A DNA stretch of 15,286 bases from Flammeovirgaceae bacterium UBA4659 (GTDB lineage Bacteria; Bacteroidota; Bacteroidia; Cytophagales; Cyclobacteriaceae): positions 1 to 15,286 of the forward strand of contig DHLV01000236.1 of the NCBI GenBank assembly GCA_002405445.1, read 5' to 3'. The position numbers and the translations under genes are program-made. Numbering within the stretch: the stretch's first letter is position 1; every line of letters starts with the position of its first letter. Positions 6,969-13,248 of this stretch are shown here, piece by piece. A model generated the notes under the pieces. It was not told the DNA's origin. It did no database searches and was given only the letters and a program-made list of their open reading frames with translations.

Positions 6969-7802
6969 CTAAATATCAGACTTGCTGAATTTGACATAAC
7001 TCACGTAGTTGAATAAGAAAGTCCAGCCAAGGGCAATCACAACAGCCGTGATGCTCACATAATCCTGTATCTGCTGAAACGCATAGCGGGGAAACGGCAT
7101 GGGCACTAGATTTGTGATCGATTCCAACGGAAAAAACTGCTTAAGCCACCCAATGCTATCTTCGTTGTTTTCATGAAAAATATTGACTTTGAAAATGCCC
7201 TCAATCATGTGCGACAGCAGCAACAGCACAATGGTGAGGCCTGAGCGCTTCACAAAAATACCTAGCATGAGGGCAAAAGAAAGAAAAGCAAATATCTCCA
7301 GAAAATAGGCGGGTAAAAACTCCATTCCCGTTACTATATCGACCCATTCCGGTGAGGGCGTGTAAATCATCCCTGTAAATAGGATGATCATCAATAACAT
7401 CGCTACGCTCATCAGGCTCAGCAACACATTCATCAAAATTTTCGACAAAATAAATTCCCAGCGACTCAATCCATCAATGATGTTTTGTCTGATCGTGCGA
7501 TACTGGTACTCGTTCGTAATGGAGATGACCACCATGATAGCCAACACCAGCTTAAAAAGTCCGCTGACCCATATCAGATTTTGCCAAATATCCGGGAAAT
7601 GATACAGAGGGATGCGATTGATATTGACGGAAGCCCCAAAGTCTTCAACCAAGCCGGCAATCCATCGCAATATTCCCAGTCCACTGACAGTGGTGAAGAA
7701 TAAAGTAATAAAATACAATCCGCATATCACCCAAAAAGTGCGATAGCTCGTCATTTTTTTAAGGTCAATTTTTACCAGATGAAGTACGTTCGCAGTTGGC
7801 AT
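6969..7802 (-). CDS. ABC-2 type transporter permease
   Basis: 277 residues with six predicted membrane helices. The first is about residues 22-42 (FWVICGLYFITLFFTTVSGL), then a long extracytoplasmic loop with PLYHFPDIWQN, then hydrophobic blocks near 85-95, 125-145, 165-185, 190-200 and 245-265. The segment NEYQYRTIRQNIIDGLSRWEFILSKI after helix 2 is the typical cytoplasmic coupling motif of BcrB/ABC-2 permeases (NEY-x-x-xTIRQ-x-I-x-G-x-SR). It is the last gene of the ABC set: it starts 2 nt after the stop of the membrane protein at 7805, which implies translational coupling. It would form the membrane channel used by the ATPase at 8363-9259. The BcrA-like ATPase suggests export or removal of a hydrophobic peptide or lipid-targeting compound, but this is inference. 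Confidence 0.85.
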   Translation of the reverse strand: MPTANVLHLVKIDLKKMTSYRTFWVICGLYFITLFFTTVSGLGILRWIAGLVEDFGASVNINRIPLYHFPDIWQNLIWVSGLFKLVLAIMVVISITNEYQYRTIRQNIIDGLSRWEFILSKILMNVLLSLMSVAMLLMIILFTGMIYTPSPEWVDIVTGMEFLPAYFLEIFAFLSFALMLGIFVKRSGLTIVLLLLSHMIEGIFKVNIFHENNEDSIGWLKQFFPLESITNLVPMPFPRYAFQQIQDYVSITAVVIALGWTFLFNYVSYVKFSKSDI

Positions 7803-7804
7803 GA

Positions 7805-8335
7805 CTAACGTTGGCTAAATTTCAGAATCGGCAATCTTATCAATCGGTAAATTACAAAACCAACTAATGCAATGGTTAAGATGAAAGCAGTCGGCAACAC
7901 TACCCCAAAGGTATTCACCATTCCTACAACAAATCCCAAGATAAACTCAGAATAGTAAATCGGAAAGATCAAGCTGATAGTGAGCAGTATGTAAAGCACA
8001 TTGTTAAGAAAAAAATTGTAGTGATTTAAAATCGAAACTGAAATCAAAACGCCAAATGTCAACCCCAACACAAGCAATAAAATTGTGCCTGGTAAGCCAC
8101 TCGACATCGATTGATCAGAAGTCCTCTTTTCAATTCTGCTCCACAAAATCCATGTCAATGCGGGTAACAACAATAAACCCCACCAATGAGAGATAAACGG
8201 CATACTTTCCTGTTGCAGCACGTGATGACCGCCAATACCTCCGTGAACATACTCCCATAACAGTAATGTAGCGACAAATAGTGCGGCAACCGCTGTGGCG
8301 GACCCTTTCGAGAAATTGTATGAACAGATCTGCAT
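7805..8335 (-). CDS. Membrane protein of the ABC transporter operon, family not recognised
   Basis: 176 residues with about five predicted membrane helices (roughly 12-30, 48-65, 82-102, 107-130 and 135-165). A periplasmic-looking loop HGGIGGHHVLQQESMPFISHWWG between helices 1 and 2 is rich in His and Gly. Position and co-direction (28 bp after the ATPase, 2 bp before the permease) make it a probable second membrane subunit of the transporter, as in BcrAB- or lantibiotic-immunity-type systems with two different permeases. It lacks the NEYxxxTIRQ motif of the main permease. Start ATG 8335 gives MQICSYNFSKG, and the TM1 boundary looks natural. Confidence 0.75.
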   Translation of the reverse strand: MQICSYNFSKGSATAVAALFVATLLLWEYVHGGIGGHHVLQQESMPFISHWWGLLLLPALTWILWSRIEKRTSDQSMSSGLPGTILLLVLGLTFGVLISVSILNHYNFFLNNVLYILLTISLIFPIYYSEFILGFVVGMVNTFGVVLPTAFILTIALVGFVIYRLIRLPILKFSQR

Positions 8336-8362
8336 ATTTTAGTGTGACGCTTGGGAAAAACA

Positions 8363-9259
8363 CTACTGGTTTGCCTCCGATAGTATCTCCAAAAACTGCT
8401 TTTCAAGCGATTTCCTTTTGGTGACTAAGTGCGAGGTAATAATTCCCTTGTCAAACAAATATTTATTTAAGTCTTGACTGTGGTATCCATCTTTCATCAT
8501 CACATGGTATAATCCACCTTCACATCTGACAGAAGAGCTGCCGGTAAATTGCTGTAAATGCGCCAACAAGTCGTCATGCGCGGCCATCACCTGCACGGTT
8601 ACTTCCCCTTTCCCCACTTCATCTACCTGTCCGCTGTGCATCAACTTGCCTTTGCGCAGCACGGCAAAGTGTGTGCATACTTTTTGTACTTCGTCCAGCA
8701 GGTGGCTCGCCAAAATAATCGTTTTACCATCAGCAGCAATGCGTTTGATAATCTCCCGTATCTCAGCAATGCCCATGGGATCTAATCCGTTGGTGGGCTC
8801 ATCTAAAATCAGAACAATGGGGTCGCTGACCAATGCCGAGGCAATGGCAAGTCGCTGCTTCATACCAAGCGAATAAGTTCGGTACTGATCGTTTTTGCGT
8901 GACGATAGTTCCACTAAATCCAATACTTTTTCGATGTTGCGAGGGTCGGCACCTTTGATCATCACGTTCAACTCCAGATTCTTCTGACCACTGAGGTAGG
9001 GATAAAAAATGGGGTGTTCTAGCACCGCACCGATCTTCTTGCGAGTTGCATGCGTTGGCACCTCACCAAACCAGCTGAAGCCACCAGCAGTTGGATGAGT
9101 CAATCCCATCAACATGCCCAGCGTGGTGGTTTTGCCGCTACCATTGGAGCCAAGCAGGCCAAACACTTGTCCGCGCTTCACCTCAAGGTCAAGTTGGTTA
9201 ACGGCACAGAGCTTTCCAAAATTCTTAGTAAGCTTTTGAATTGACAAAACTGTTTCCAA
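8363..9259 (-). CDS. ABC transporter ATP-binding protein, BcrA-like
   Basis: 298 residues. ATP hydrolysis here would drive the permease encoded downstream. Walker A GLLGSNGSGKTTT (34-46, K43), signature YSLGMKQRL (129-137), Walker B VLILDEPTNGLDP (149-161) and the switch histidine ASH (184-186) are all present. The Q-loop position reads GAVLEHPIFYPYLSG, with Glu-His instead of the common Gln. This resembles the BcrA and lantibiotic-immunity branch (drug or peptide resistance). About 80 extra C-terminal residues follow the NBD. No ATG can serve as start: the first downstream in-frame ATG lies after Walker A. Translation must start at TTG 9259, 6 nt after the stop of the preceding DUF4252 gene, or at TTG 9247. 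This spacing favours coupling to the upstream gene. Confidence 0.9.
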   Translation of the reverse strand: METVLSIQKLTKNFGKLCAVNQLDLEVKRGQVFGLLGSNGSGKTTTLGMLMGLTHPTAGGFSWFGEVPTHATRKKIGAVLEHPIFYPYLSGQKNLELNVMIKGADPRNIEKVLDLVELSSRKNDQYRTYSLGMKQRLAIASALVSDPIVLILDEPTNGLDPMGIAEIREIIKRIAADGKTIILASHLLDEVQKVCTHFAVLRKGKLMHSGQVDEVGKGEVTVQVMAAHDDLLAHLQQFTGSSSVRCEGGLYHVMMKDGYHSQDLNKYLFDKGIITSHLVTKRKSLEKQFLEILSEANQ

Positions 9260-9265
9260 AGGAAC

Positions 9266-9835
9266 CTATTTATTGTTGCCGTTTCCGTCTTGCTGTTCAG
9301 CCCCTGCACTGCCTGGTTTTCTTTTTCCCTTTTCTTTTTCGTTACCCAAAACGTTGCTCATGATCTTTCCTGCGTCCGTGTTTTCATCGATAGTCTTGAA
9401 TAGGGTGGCTGCCTTGTCCATCGCAATGCGACCCAATATGTCCATCACAATCAGACTGGCTGAATCGCTCACCAAAACAACTGTTCCTTTCACCCTACCG
9501 CCTTGCTTCCAAACCAGCATATCAAAGTTGCGGCCATCCATGCGCCCGGACATCATCACATCGTAATCCTCTCGCTCGTAGCTGCGCTTCAGTGCAGTAT
9601 AATCCATGGCAGACAAACGGTGCTTGTGCTTGTCGATCATCACAAACCGCATCTTTTCAATTTCTTTGACCACCTCATCAAACTCCTTGTCCTCCCTTTG
9701 GTTGATCATTCTCAGAGTGTTCTTGTAAAAAAATAGCGAAATCCCGCTATATCTCATGTCAAGGTCTTCGGTCGTTTTGGTTTGGCTCGCTACAATCAGC
9801 GGAGCCATCAATAAAAAAACAAGTAAGTATTTCAT
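9266..9835 (-). CDS. DUF4252 family secreted protein (second copy)
   Basis: 189 residues. A clear signal peptide (MKYLLVFLLMAPLIVASQ) predicts export to the periplasm or outer membrane. The core has the DUF4252 pattern of an alpha/beta region: IEKMRFVMIDKHKHRLSAMD, YEREDYDVMMSGRMDGRNFD, then VKGTVVLVSDSASLIVMDILGRI. It ends in a Lys/Gly/Asn-rich tail (about 165-189) of low complexity. The function of DUF4252 is unknown; the family commonly lies beside ECF sigma genes in Bacteroidota. It sits 6 nt before the ABC ATPase start, so it is expressed with the transporter, while a 446-bp gap separates it from the first DUF4252 gene. It differs strongly from that paralog in sequence, so the duplication is old. 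Confidence 0.8.
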   Translation of the reverse strand: MKYLLVFLLMAPLIVASQTKTTEDLDMRYSGISLFFYKNTLRMINQREDKEFDEVVKEIEKMRFVMIDKHKHRLSAMDYTALKRSYEREDYDVMMSGRMDGRNFDMLVWKQGGRVKGTVVLVSDSASLIVMDILGRIAMDKAATLFKTIDENTDAGKIMSNVLGNEKEKGKRKPGSAGAEQQDGNGNNK

Positions 9836-9891
9836 CTGGTAATTGAGTCAAATAAAGTAAACGAGGTCTTTTGAAAAAGGGTGCGATATCT

Positions 9892-9899
9892 CAAAAATA
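9892..9899 (-). promoter_or_regulatory. Possible -7 box for the distal DUF4252/ABC genes
   Basis: On the minus strand this reads TATTTTTG, a match to TAnnTTTG, about 57 nt before the start codon of the 9835 gene. No TTTG at normal -33 spacing is seen; an alternative sigma factor could explain that. Confidence 0.35.
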
Positions 9900-9951
9900 A
9901 ATAACTATACAACTTTGGTAACTATCGCATCGCTTAAAAAACGAAAACAAA

Positions 9952-9967
9952 TGTTTTGATCAAAACA
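9952..9967. promoter_or_regulatory. Perfect 16-bp palindrome TGTTTTGATCAAAACA
   Basis: TGTTTTGATCAAAACA is identical to its reverse complement. It lies 117 bp upstream of the DUF4252 gene starting at 9835, upstream of the candidate -7 box. The same sequence with one change occurs at 10836-10851 before the other DUF4252 gene. A dimeric regulator binding both sites is the simplest idea. Confidence 0.55.
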
Positions 9968-10110
9968 GCGAAACATAGGTTGATGCTTTCCATCGTACGG
10001 ATTTTGAGTAGATATCTTACCTGCAGACTCCATCATCCCCAAACTCCGGAGGCAGTATTCAAAGTGAATCATCTCAGATCAATTCAGGATCATGCTGTAG
10101 GAAATACGGT

Positions 10111-10142
10111 CAGCAGGCAATTGAGAACCCAATTGCCTGCTG
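10111..10142. repeat. Perfect 13-bp-stem inverted repeat
   Basis: CAGCAGGCAATTG (10111-10123) and CAATTGCCTGCTG (10130-10142) pair completely around AGAACC. It lies about 140 bp downstream of the DUF4252 gene ending at 10282, so on the minus strand it could stop or protect that transcript. Neither side has a T-run, so a classical intrinsic terminator is not shown. Confidence 0.7.
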
Positions 10143-10281
10143 CCTATGGTGATTAATGACTGAATGCTATTCGAGCAAAAACATTCTTGCGAGGGGCTGT
10201 GTGAACCGAAGGCCATTTTGAACATCGAAAAGCCGGATTTCTCCATATTCAATTTGAGCGTCACGCATTCATTGATGACTT

Positions 10282-10812
10282 CTAGTACTTCTTTTTGTCC
10301 TTGTCTTTAATTTTTTCGAGGTTGTTGAGGCCATCAATATTTACCGTCTTGCCAATTCTCGACATCTCTTTTAAATCGATTTCTCCAAAGAGCGTCATCA
10401 ATACAAACTCTTCGTTACCGGCCACCACCATCACCAACTCACTGATCTTACCACGCGATTCCTTGGTAAAAAACTGCATGTCCTTGTCTTTGTCTCGAAT
10501 GGTCATCAGCACTTCAAAATCGCTTGTAGGCATCAAGGCTAAGGCCTCTTTGTACAAGTCACGTGAGTTACGTGTTTGGGTTTTTGTCAATATTTTCAGT
10601 CCTTTAATCTTACTGATTGCACTAAATAGCGCTTTGTCTTCAGGGTTGTCACCGTCAATATCAGCCATCATACTAAACATCTTACCGCTCACATTTACCA
10701 TGCTAAATGACTCATCGTTTTGATACTTGGAAAAGAATCTGGCAATCGCATCACTCTGTGCCTGCGCTGCCATGGCTAACATCATCACCGCTCCTAACGC
10801 TAACTTTTTCAT
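10282..10812 (-). CDS. DUF4252 family secreted protein (first copy)
   Basis: 176 residues with a signal peptide (MKKLALGAVMMLAMAAQAQ) typical of Bacteroidota, where Gln often follows the cleavage site. The core matches DUF4252: FFSKYQNDESFSMVNVSGKMFSMMAD at 27-52, an ISKIKGLKILT strand, SDFEVLMTIRDKDKDMQFFTKE, then ISELVMVVAGNEEFVLMTLFGEIDLKEMS. This layout is closer to the family core than that of the 9266-9835 copy. The tail KIKDKDKKKY is strongly basic. It follows the putative anti-sigma gene by 66 bp, and the palindrome at 10836-10851 lies in that gap. Role unknown; the context suggests a periplasmic or membrane-surface output or sensor of the sigma system. Confidence 0.85.
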   Translation of the reverse strand: MKKLALGAVMMLAMAAQAQSDAIARFFSKYQNDESFSMVNVSGKMFSMMADIDGDNPEDKALFSAISKIKGLKILTKTQTRNSRDLYKEALALMPTSDFEVLMTIRDKDKDMQFFTKESRGKISELVMVVAGNEEFVLMTLFGEIDLKEMSRIGKTVNIDGLNNLEKIKDKDKKKY

Positions 10813-10835
10813 ATTTCTGTGGTTTACTTGTTTTT

Positions 10836-10851
10836 TGTTTTGATCAATACA
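10836..10851. promoter_or_regulatory. Near-perfect 16-bp palindrome, second copy
   Basis: TGTTTTGATCAATACA differs at one base from the perfect palindrome at 9952-9967. It lies 24 bp upstream of the start of the first DUF4252 gene, between it and the anti-sigma-like gene. Confidence 0.5.
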
Positions 10852-10878
10852 TGAATGAGGTAAGAAAAAAAAACCGGA

Positions 10879-11397
10879 TTACAATTGCACTTTACCTGTA
10901 TCGCCTGCTCGCGATTTTCCCTGAATCTTCTGTTCGGCTTCATTATACACTTTGATCTTACCCACTTGCTGATGAGCTTTGTTCAAACTGTTTGATATCA
11001 TCATCAATGCCTTTTTGGTCTCCTCCAATGCTACACGTGGGTCGCTGTAGGTGTCTTCTTCACTTGTGGGATTTGCCTTTCGCACCTCTAGGTGTATGAA
11101 GTAGCCGGCTGCTATCACCACAACAATACCTGCCGCAATACGGGCATAGTTGACCATCATACGCACTGACCTGCCCATGGGTTTGTGTAACTTGCTCTTT
11201 ACATTACTATCGAAATTCGCATCTAGGCCTTGTGAGCGCTGCGTGTCGAAATAGCGAAACAGCGCAGCGGGTTCATTCAAAGATGTAGGTACACTTCCCC
11301 GAAAATACTCGCGCAACATCCTCTCTTCATCTAGCGAGGTTTCACAGACCCAATACTTCTCCAACAACCTTTTTACCTGTTCAGAGTCCATAAGCAT
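10879..11397 (-). CDS. Single-TM protein, putative anti-sigma factor
   Basis: 172 residues from ATG 11397; ATG 11391 is also possible. The N-terminal part (VKRLLEKYWVCETSLDEERMLREYF, about 8-32) has the helix pattern seen in Bacteroidota proteins paired with ECF sigma factors. One membrane helix lies at about 85-103 (ARIAAGIVVVIAAGYFIHLEV). The region after it, with a helical stretch LEETKKALMMISNSLNKAHQQV, would be periplasmic. The gene overlaps the end of the sigma gene by 17 bp, so the two are translated together, as expected for a sigma/anti-sigma pair. There is no zinc-binding HxxxCxxC motif, so it would not be a ZAS-type anti-sigma. The function rests on position and architecture. Confidence 0.7.
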   Translation of the reverse strand: MLMDSEQVKRLLEKYWVCETSLDEERMLREYFRGSVPTSLNEPAALFRYFDTQRSQGLDANFDSNVKSKLHKPMGRSVRMMVNYARIAAGIVVVIAAGYFIHLEVRKANPTSEEDTYSDPRVALEETKKALMMISNSLNKAHQQVGKIKVYNEAEQKIQGKSRAGDTGKVQL

Positions 11398-11893
11398 TTA
11401 TTTTTATCAATCGCTCGCGCACAAAGCTGCGAGCTCTAAATAAGTTGACTTTCACCTGGCTCATATCCATTTCTAAAATCTCACCGATCTCGTTGTAACT
11501 GTAGCCCTCAATGTCTCGCAAGTGCATGACCTGGCGCTGCTTATCGGGTAGTGCCATCATCAATTCAGTTATCTGTTGTATGCTTTCTCCGATTTCCGTT
11601 CGCTCCAGCGGAGAAAGATGATGACTAAGCACATCGAACCCTGCACTCATGGAACCGGTAATCTTTTGCTGCTTTGACCGCAGGCGATCCAGTGAAACGT
11701 TTTTGGTGATACGCATGCACCAAGCCTCCATATTCTCAATCGTGTCCATTTTTTCGCGCCCATCCCACACCTTGATCAGCACCTCTTGCACCACGTCTTG
11801 CGCGTCTTCCCGGCTGCCCAGCAGTCCGAACGCGAACCGAAAAAGCTTGTTTTTGGTCGGTAAAACGCGGGTCTCAAACATATCGCTATTCAT
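11381..11893 (-). CDS. ECF-type RNA polymerase sigma factor
   Basis: 170 residues from ATG 11893; a TTG start at 11908 would add five residues but is less likely. Sigma region 2 is clear (LFRFAFGLLGSREDAQDVVQEVLIKVW, then NMEAWCMRITKNVSLDRLRS). Region 4 has the helix-turn-helix LPDKQRQVMHLRDIEGYSYNEIGEILEMDMSQVKVNLFRARSFVRE. Regions 1 and 3 are missing, as in all ECF sigmas. It would direct RNA polymerase to a small set of promoters when freed from the anti-sigma encoded next. It is the first gene of the minus-strand block reaching to 6969. A weak -7 match (TAACTTTC, minus strand 11944-11937) lies upstream. Confidence 0.92.
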   Translation of the reverse strand: MNSDMFETRVLPTKNKLFRFAFGLLGSREDAQDVVQEVLIKVWDGREKMDTIENMEAWCMRITKNVSLDRLRSKQQKITGSMSAGFDVLSHHLSPLERTEIGESIQQITELMMALPDKQRQVMHLRDIEGYSYNEIGEILEMDMSQVKVNLFRARSFVRERLIKINAYGL

Positions 11894-12072
11894 CGAATTC
11901 AAGGGCAAGACGCTGCGATGCAGGATTTGTTACACGGAAAGTTAAAGTTTTTTTGTGTTGGCCGGACAGTAGCCGGCTTTGGCGGCACGCGCAATTATTC
12001 CTTGCAGGCGAAACCCGCTGTGCGGGGTTGTTGATCAGGTGCTTCGTTTGGCTTCACTTCCTGCCGCTGGCA

Positions 12073-12092
12073 CCAAAGTGAATCACTTTTGG
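12073..12092 (+). promoter_or_regulatory. Inverted repeat, candidate ArsR operator
   Basis: AAAGTG-AAT-CACTTT has perfect 6-bp arms within CCAAAGTGAATCACTTTTGG. It lies 25 bp upstream of ATG 12118, just before the candidate -7 box. ArsR-type repressors commonly bind inverted repeats at their own promoters. Confidence 0.45.
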
Positions 12093-12103
12093 TTGCAAAA
12101 CAT

Positions 12104-12111
12104 TACTTTTG
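12104..12111 (+). promoter_or_regulatory. Candidate -7 box of the ArsR gene
   Basis: TACTTTTG matches TAnnTTTG and lies only 6 bp before ATG 12118. If used, the mRNA would be nearly leaderless. No clear -33 TTTG at normal spacing. Confidence 0.4.
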
Positions 12112-12117
12112 GGTTCT

Positions 12118-12504
12118 ATGAGGCTCAAACATTTCAACATAGACCCTGGTGCACAAATCTTTTTGGCCTGCTCAGACACCTCACGGCTGCGCATACTGAA
12201 CTTGATTCTTACCAATGGTGAAATGTGCATCACTGACCTCGAACAAATTCTGGAGTTCACTCAAACGAAAACCTCGCGCCACCTCTTATACTTGAAAAAC
12301 TCAGGCATACTCACCTCCCGAAAGATCAATCAATGGGCTTTCTACCAAATTAAGGATGAGGTGTTTGACCTGGTGAAACAACTGCTGCAATGGGTAAGCC
12401 GAGACGCTGTTATGCAACAAGACCAGCAGGTATTCATCAACATGTATATCAATCGCGAGCTTTCGCTAAACAAACTCAAGATGAAACCGTTGACTGTACC
12501 ATGA
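12118..12504 (+). CDS. ArsR-family winged-helix transcriptional regulator
   Basis: 128 residues from ATG 12118; the upstream TTG at 12109 overlaps a candidate promoter box and is not favoured. The HTH region matches ArsR: SDTSRLRILNLILTNGEMCITDLEQILEFTQTKTSRHLLYLKNSGILTSRKINQWAFYQI. The recognition helix is TQTKTSRHLLYLKNSGIL and the wing is SRKINQWAFYQI. Metal-sensing members carry ELCVCDL. Here the equivalent is GEMCITDLE with a single Cys37, so the classical arsenic/antimony site is incomplete and another signal is likely. The stop overlaps the next start by 4 bp (ATGA at 12501-12504), so it is co-translated with a HAD phosphatase. No arsenic genes are nearby. Confidence 0.85.
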   Translation: MRLKHFNIDPGAQIFLACSDTSRLRILNLILTNGEMCITDLEQILEFTQTKTSRHLLYLKNSGILTSRKINQWAFYQIKDEVFDLVKQLLQWVSRDAVMQQDQQVFINMYINRELSLNKLKMKPLTVP

Positions 12505-13199
12505 GCCGCAAGCAATACAGAGCCATTTTTTTTGATCTGGACCACACTTTGTGGGATTTTGACACCAACTCTGCTGAGGCATTACGCGAATTGCATCACA
12601 CATACGGTTTGCATCAGAGAGGTGTGGCCGTAGACGCGTTTCTGAAAACGTTCAAGCGAATCAACACCCAGTTATGGCAACTATATGATACCGGGCAAAT
12701 ACCTCAAGAAACCATTCGTGAACAGCGCTTCCACCGGGTATTACTCGAACACAACATAGACGAATATGAAATGTCTTTGCAGTTCTCACAAGATTACGTG
12801 AGCCAATCGCCCCAAAAGAAAAACTTGATTCCCCACGCCCATTCGGTTCTGCAGTACCTGCACCCAAAATACCCGCTACATATTATCACCAATGGGTTCA
12901 GCGAGATTCAAGCCATCAAAATGACGAGCTCAGGCATCGTGCATTTCTTCTCCAGTGTGGTCACCTCAGAAAAAGCGGGGCACAAGAAACCCTCCAAAGA
13001 GATATTTGAATTTGCACTTCGCGAGAATGGTCTGAATGCCAGCGAAGTGGTGATGATAGGCGACAACCTGGTTACAGATATTGGAGGCGCACACGCGGCA
13101 CTGCTCGACACCGTGTATTTTAATCCGGACCGCATCGCACATCAACAAAAAGTGACCTACGAAATTACAAGCCTGGCAGAATTGAAATCGATTCTATAA
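12501..13199 (+). CDS. yjjG: HAD-superfamily phosphatase, YjjG-like pyrimidine nucleotidase
   Basis: 232 residues. Motif I FFDLDHTLWDFDTNS (D12 nucleophile, D14), motif II IITNG (T130), motif III lysine in GHKKP (K163) and motif IV VMIGDNLVTDIGGA (D188, D193) are complete. The start of the protein and the LWDFDTNS segment match the YjjG/YfnB family of non-canonical pyrimidine nucleotidases, which dephosphorylate nucleoside 5'-monophosphates, including damaged ones such as 5-substituted dUMP and dTMP. The cap domain (about 20-105) is helical, type C1. The ATG at 12501 overlaps the ArsR stop codon, so they form an operon. The real substrate could be another phosphate ester. Confidence 0.85.
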   Translation: MSRKQYRAIFFDLDHTLWDFDTNSAEALRELHHTYGLHQRGVAVDAFLKTFKRINTQLWQLYDTGQIPQETIREQRFHRVLLEHNIDEYEMSLQFSQDYVSQSPQKKNLIPHAHSVLQYLHPKYPLHIITNGFSEIQAIKMTSSGIVHFFSSVVTSEKAGHKKPSKEIFEFALRENGLNASEVVMIGDNLVTDIGGAHAALLDTVYFNPDRIAHQQKVTYEITSLAELKSIL

Positions 13200-13248
13200 A
13201 AGTTAGACAATGAAAGCACAAAAATCCAAGTCAGTTCGTTTTTGATAT

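Larger units (their letters stand above)
9836..10281. other. 446-bp intergenic gap between the two DUF4252 genes
   Basis: I see no convincing gene here. It contains a possible minus-strand promoter box at 9892-9899, a perfect 16-bp palindrome at 9952-9967 and a perfect hairpin at 10111-10142. A minus-strand frame of 61 codons (GTG at 10264 to 10079) runs through the hairpin; it has no recognisable domain and is probably not a gene. The gap suggests a separate promoter for the distal DUF4252/ABC genes. Confidence 0.6.

Noticed and set aside
9956-10156. Plus-strand 66-codon frame in the same gap
   Set aside because: It needs a non-ATG start, also crosses the hairpin, and lies between genes of the opposite strand with no promoter seen.
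10079-10264. Minus-strand 61-codon frame in the 446-bp gap
   Set aside because: It starts at GTG, runs straight through the perfect hairpin, and its product has no signal peptide, domain or low-complexity pattern I can link to a function.
11961-11980. GCCGG/CCGGC hairpin followed by TTT upstream of the sigma gene
   Set aside because: Only 5 bp with a three-base T-run, and no plus-strand gene ends before it; too weak to call a terminator.
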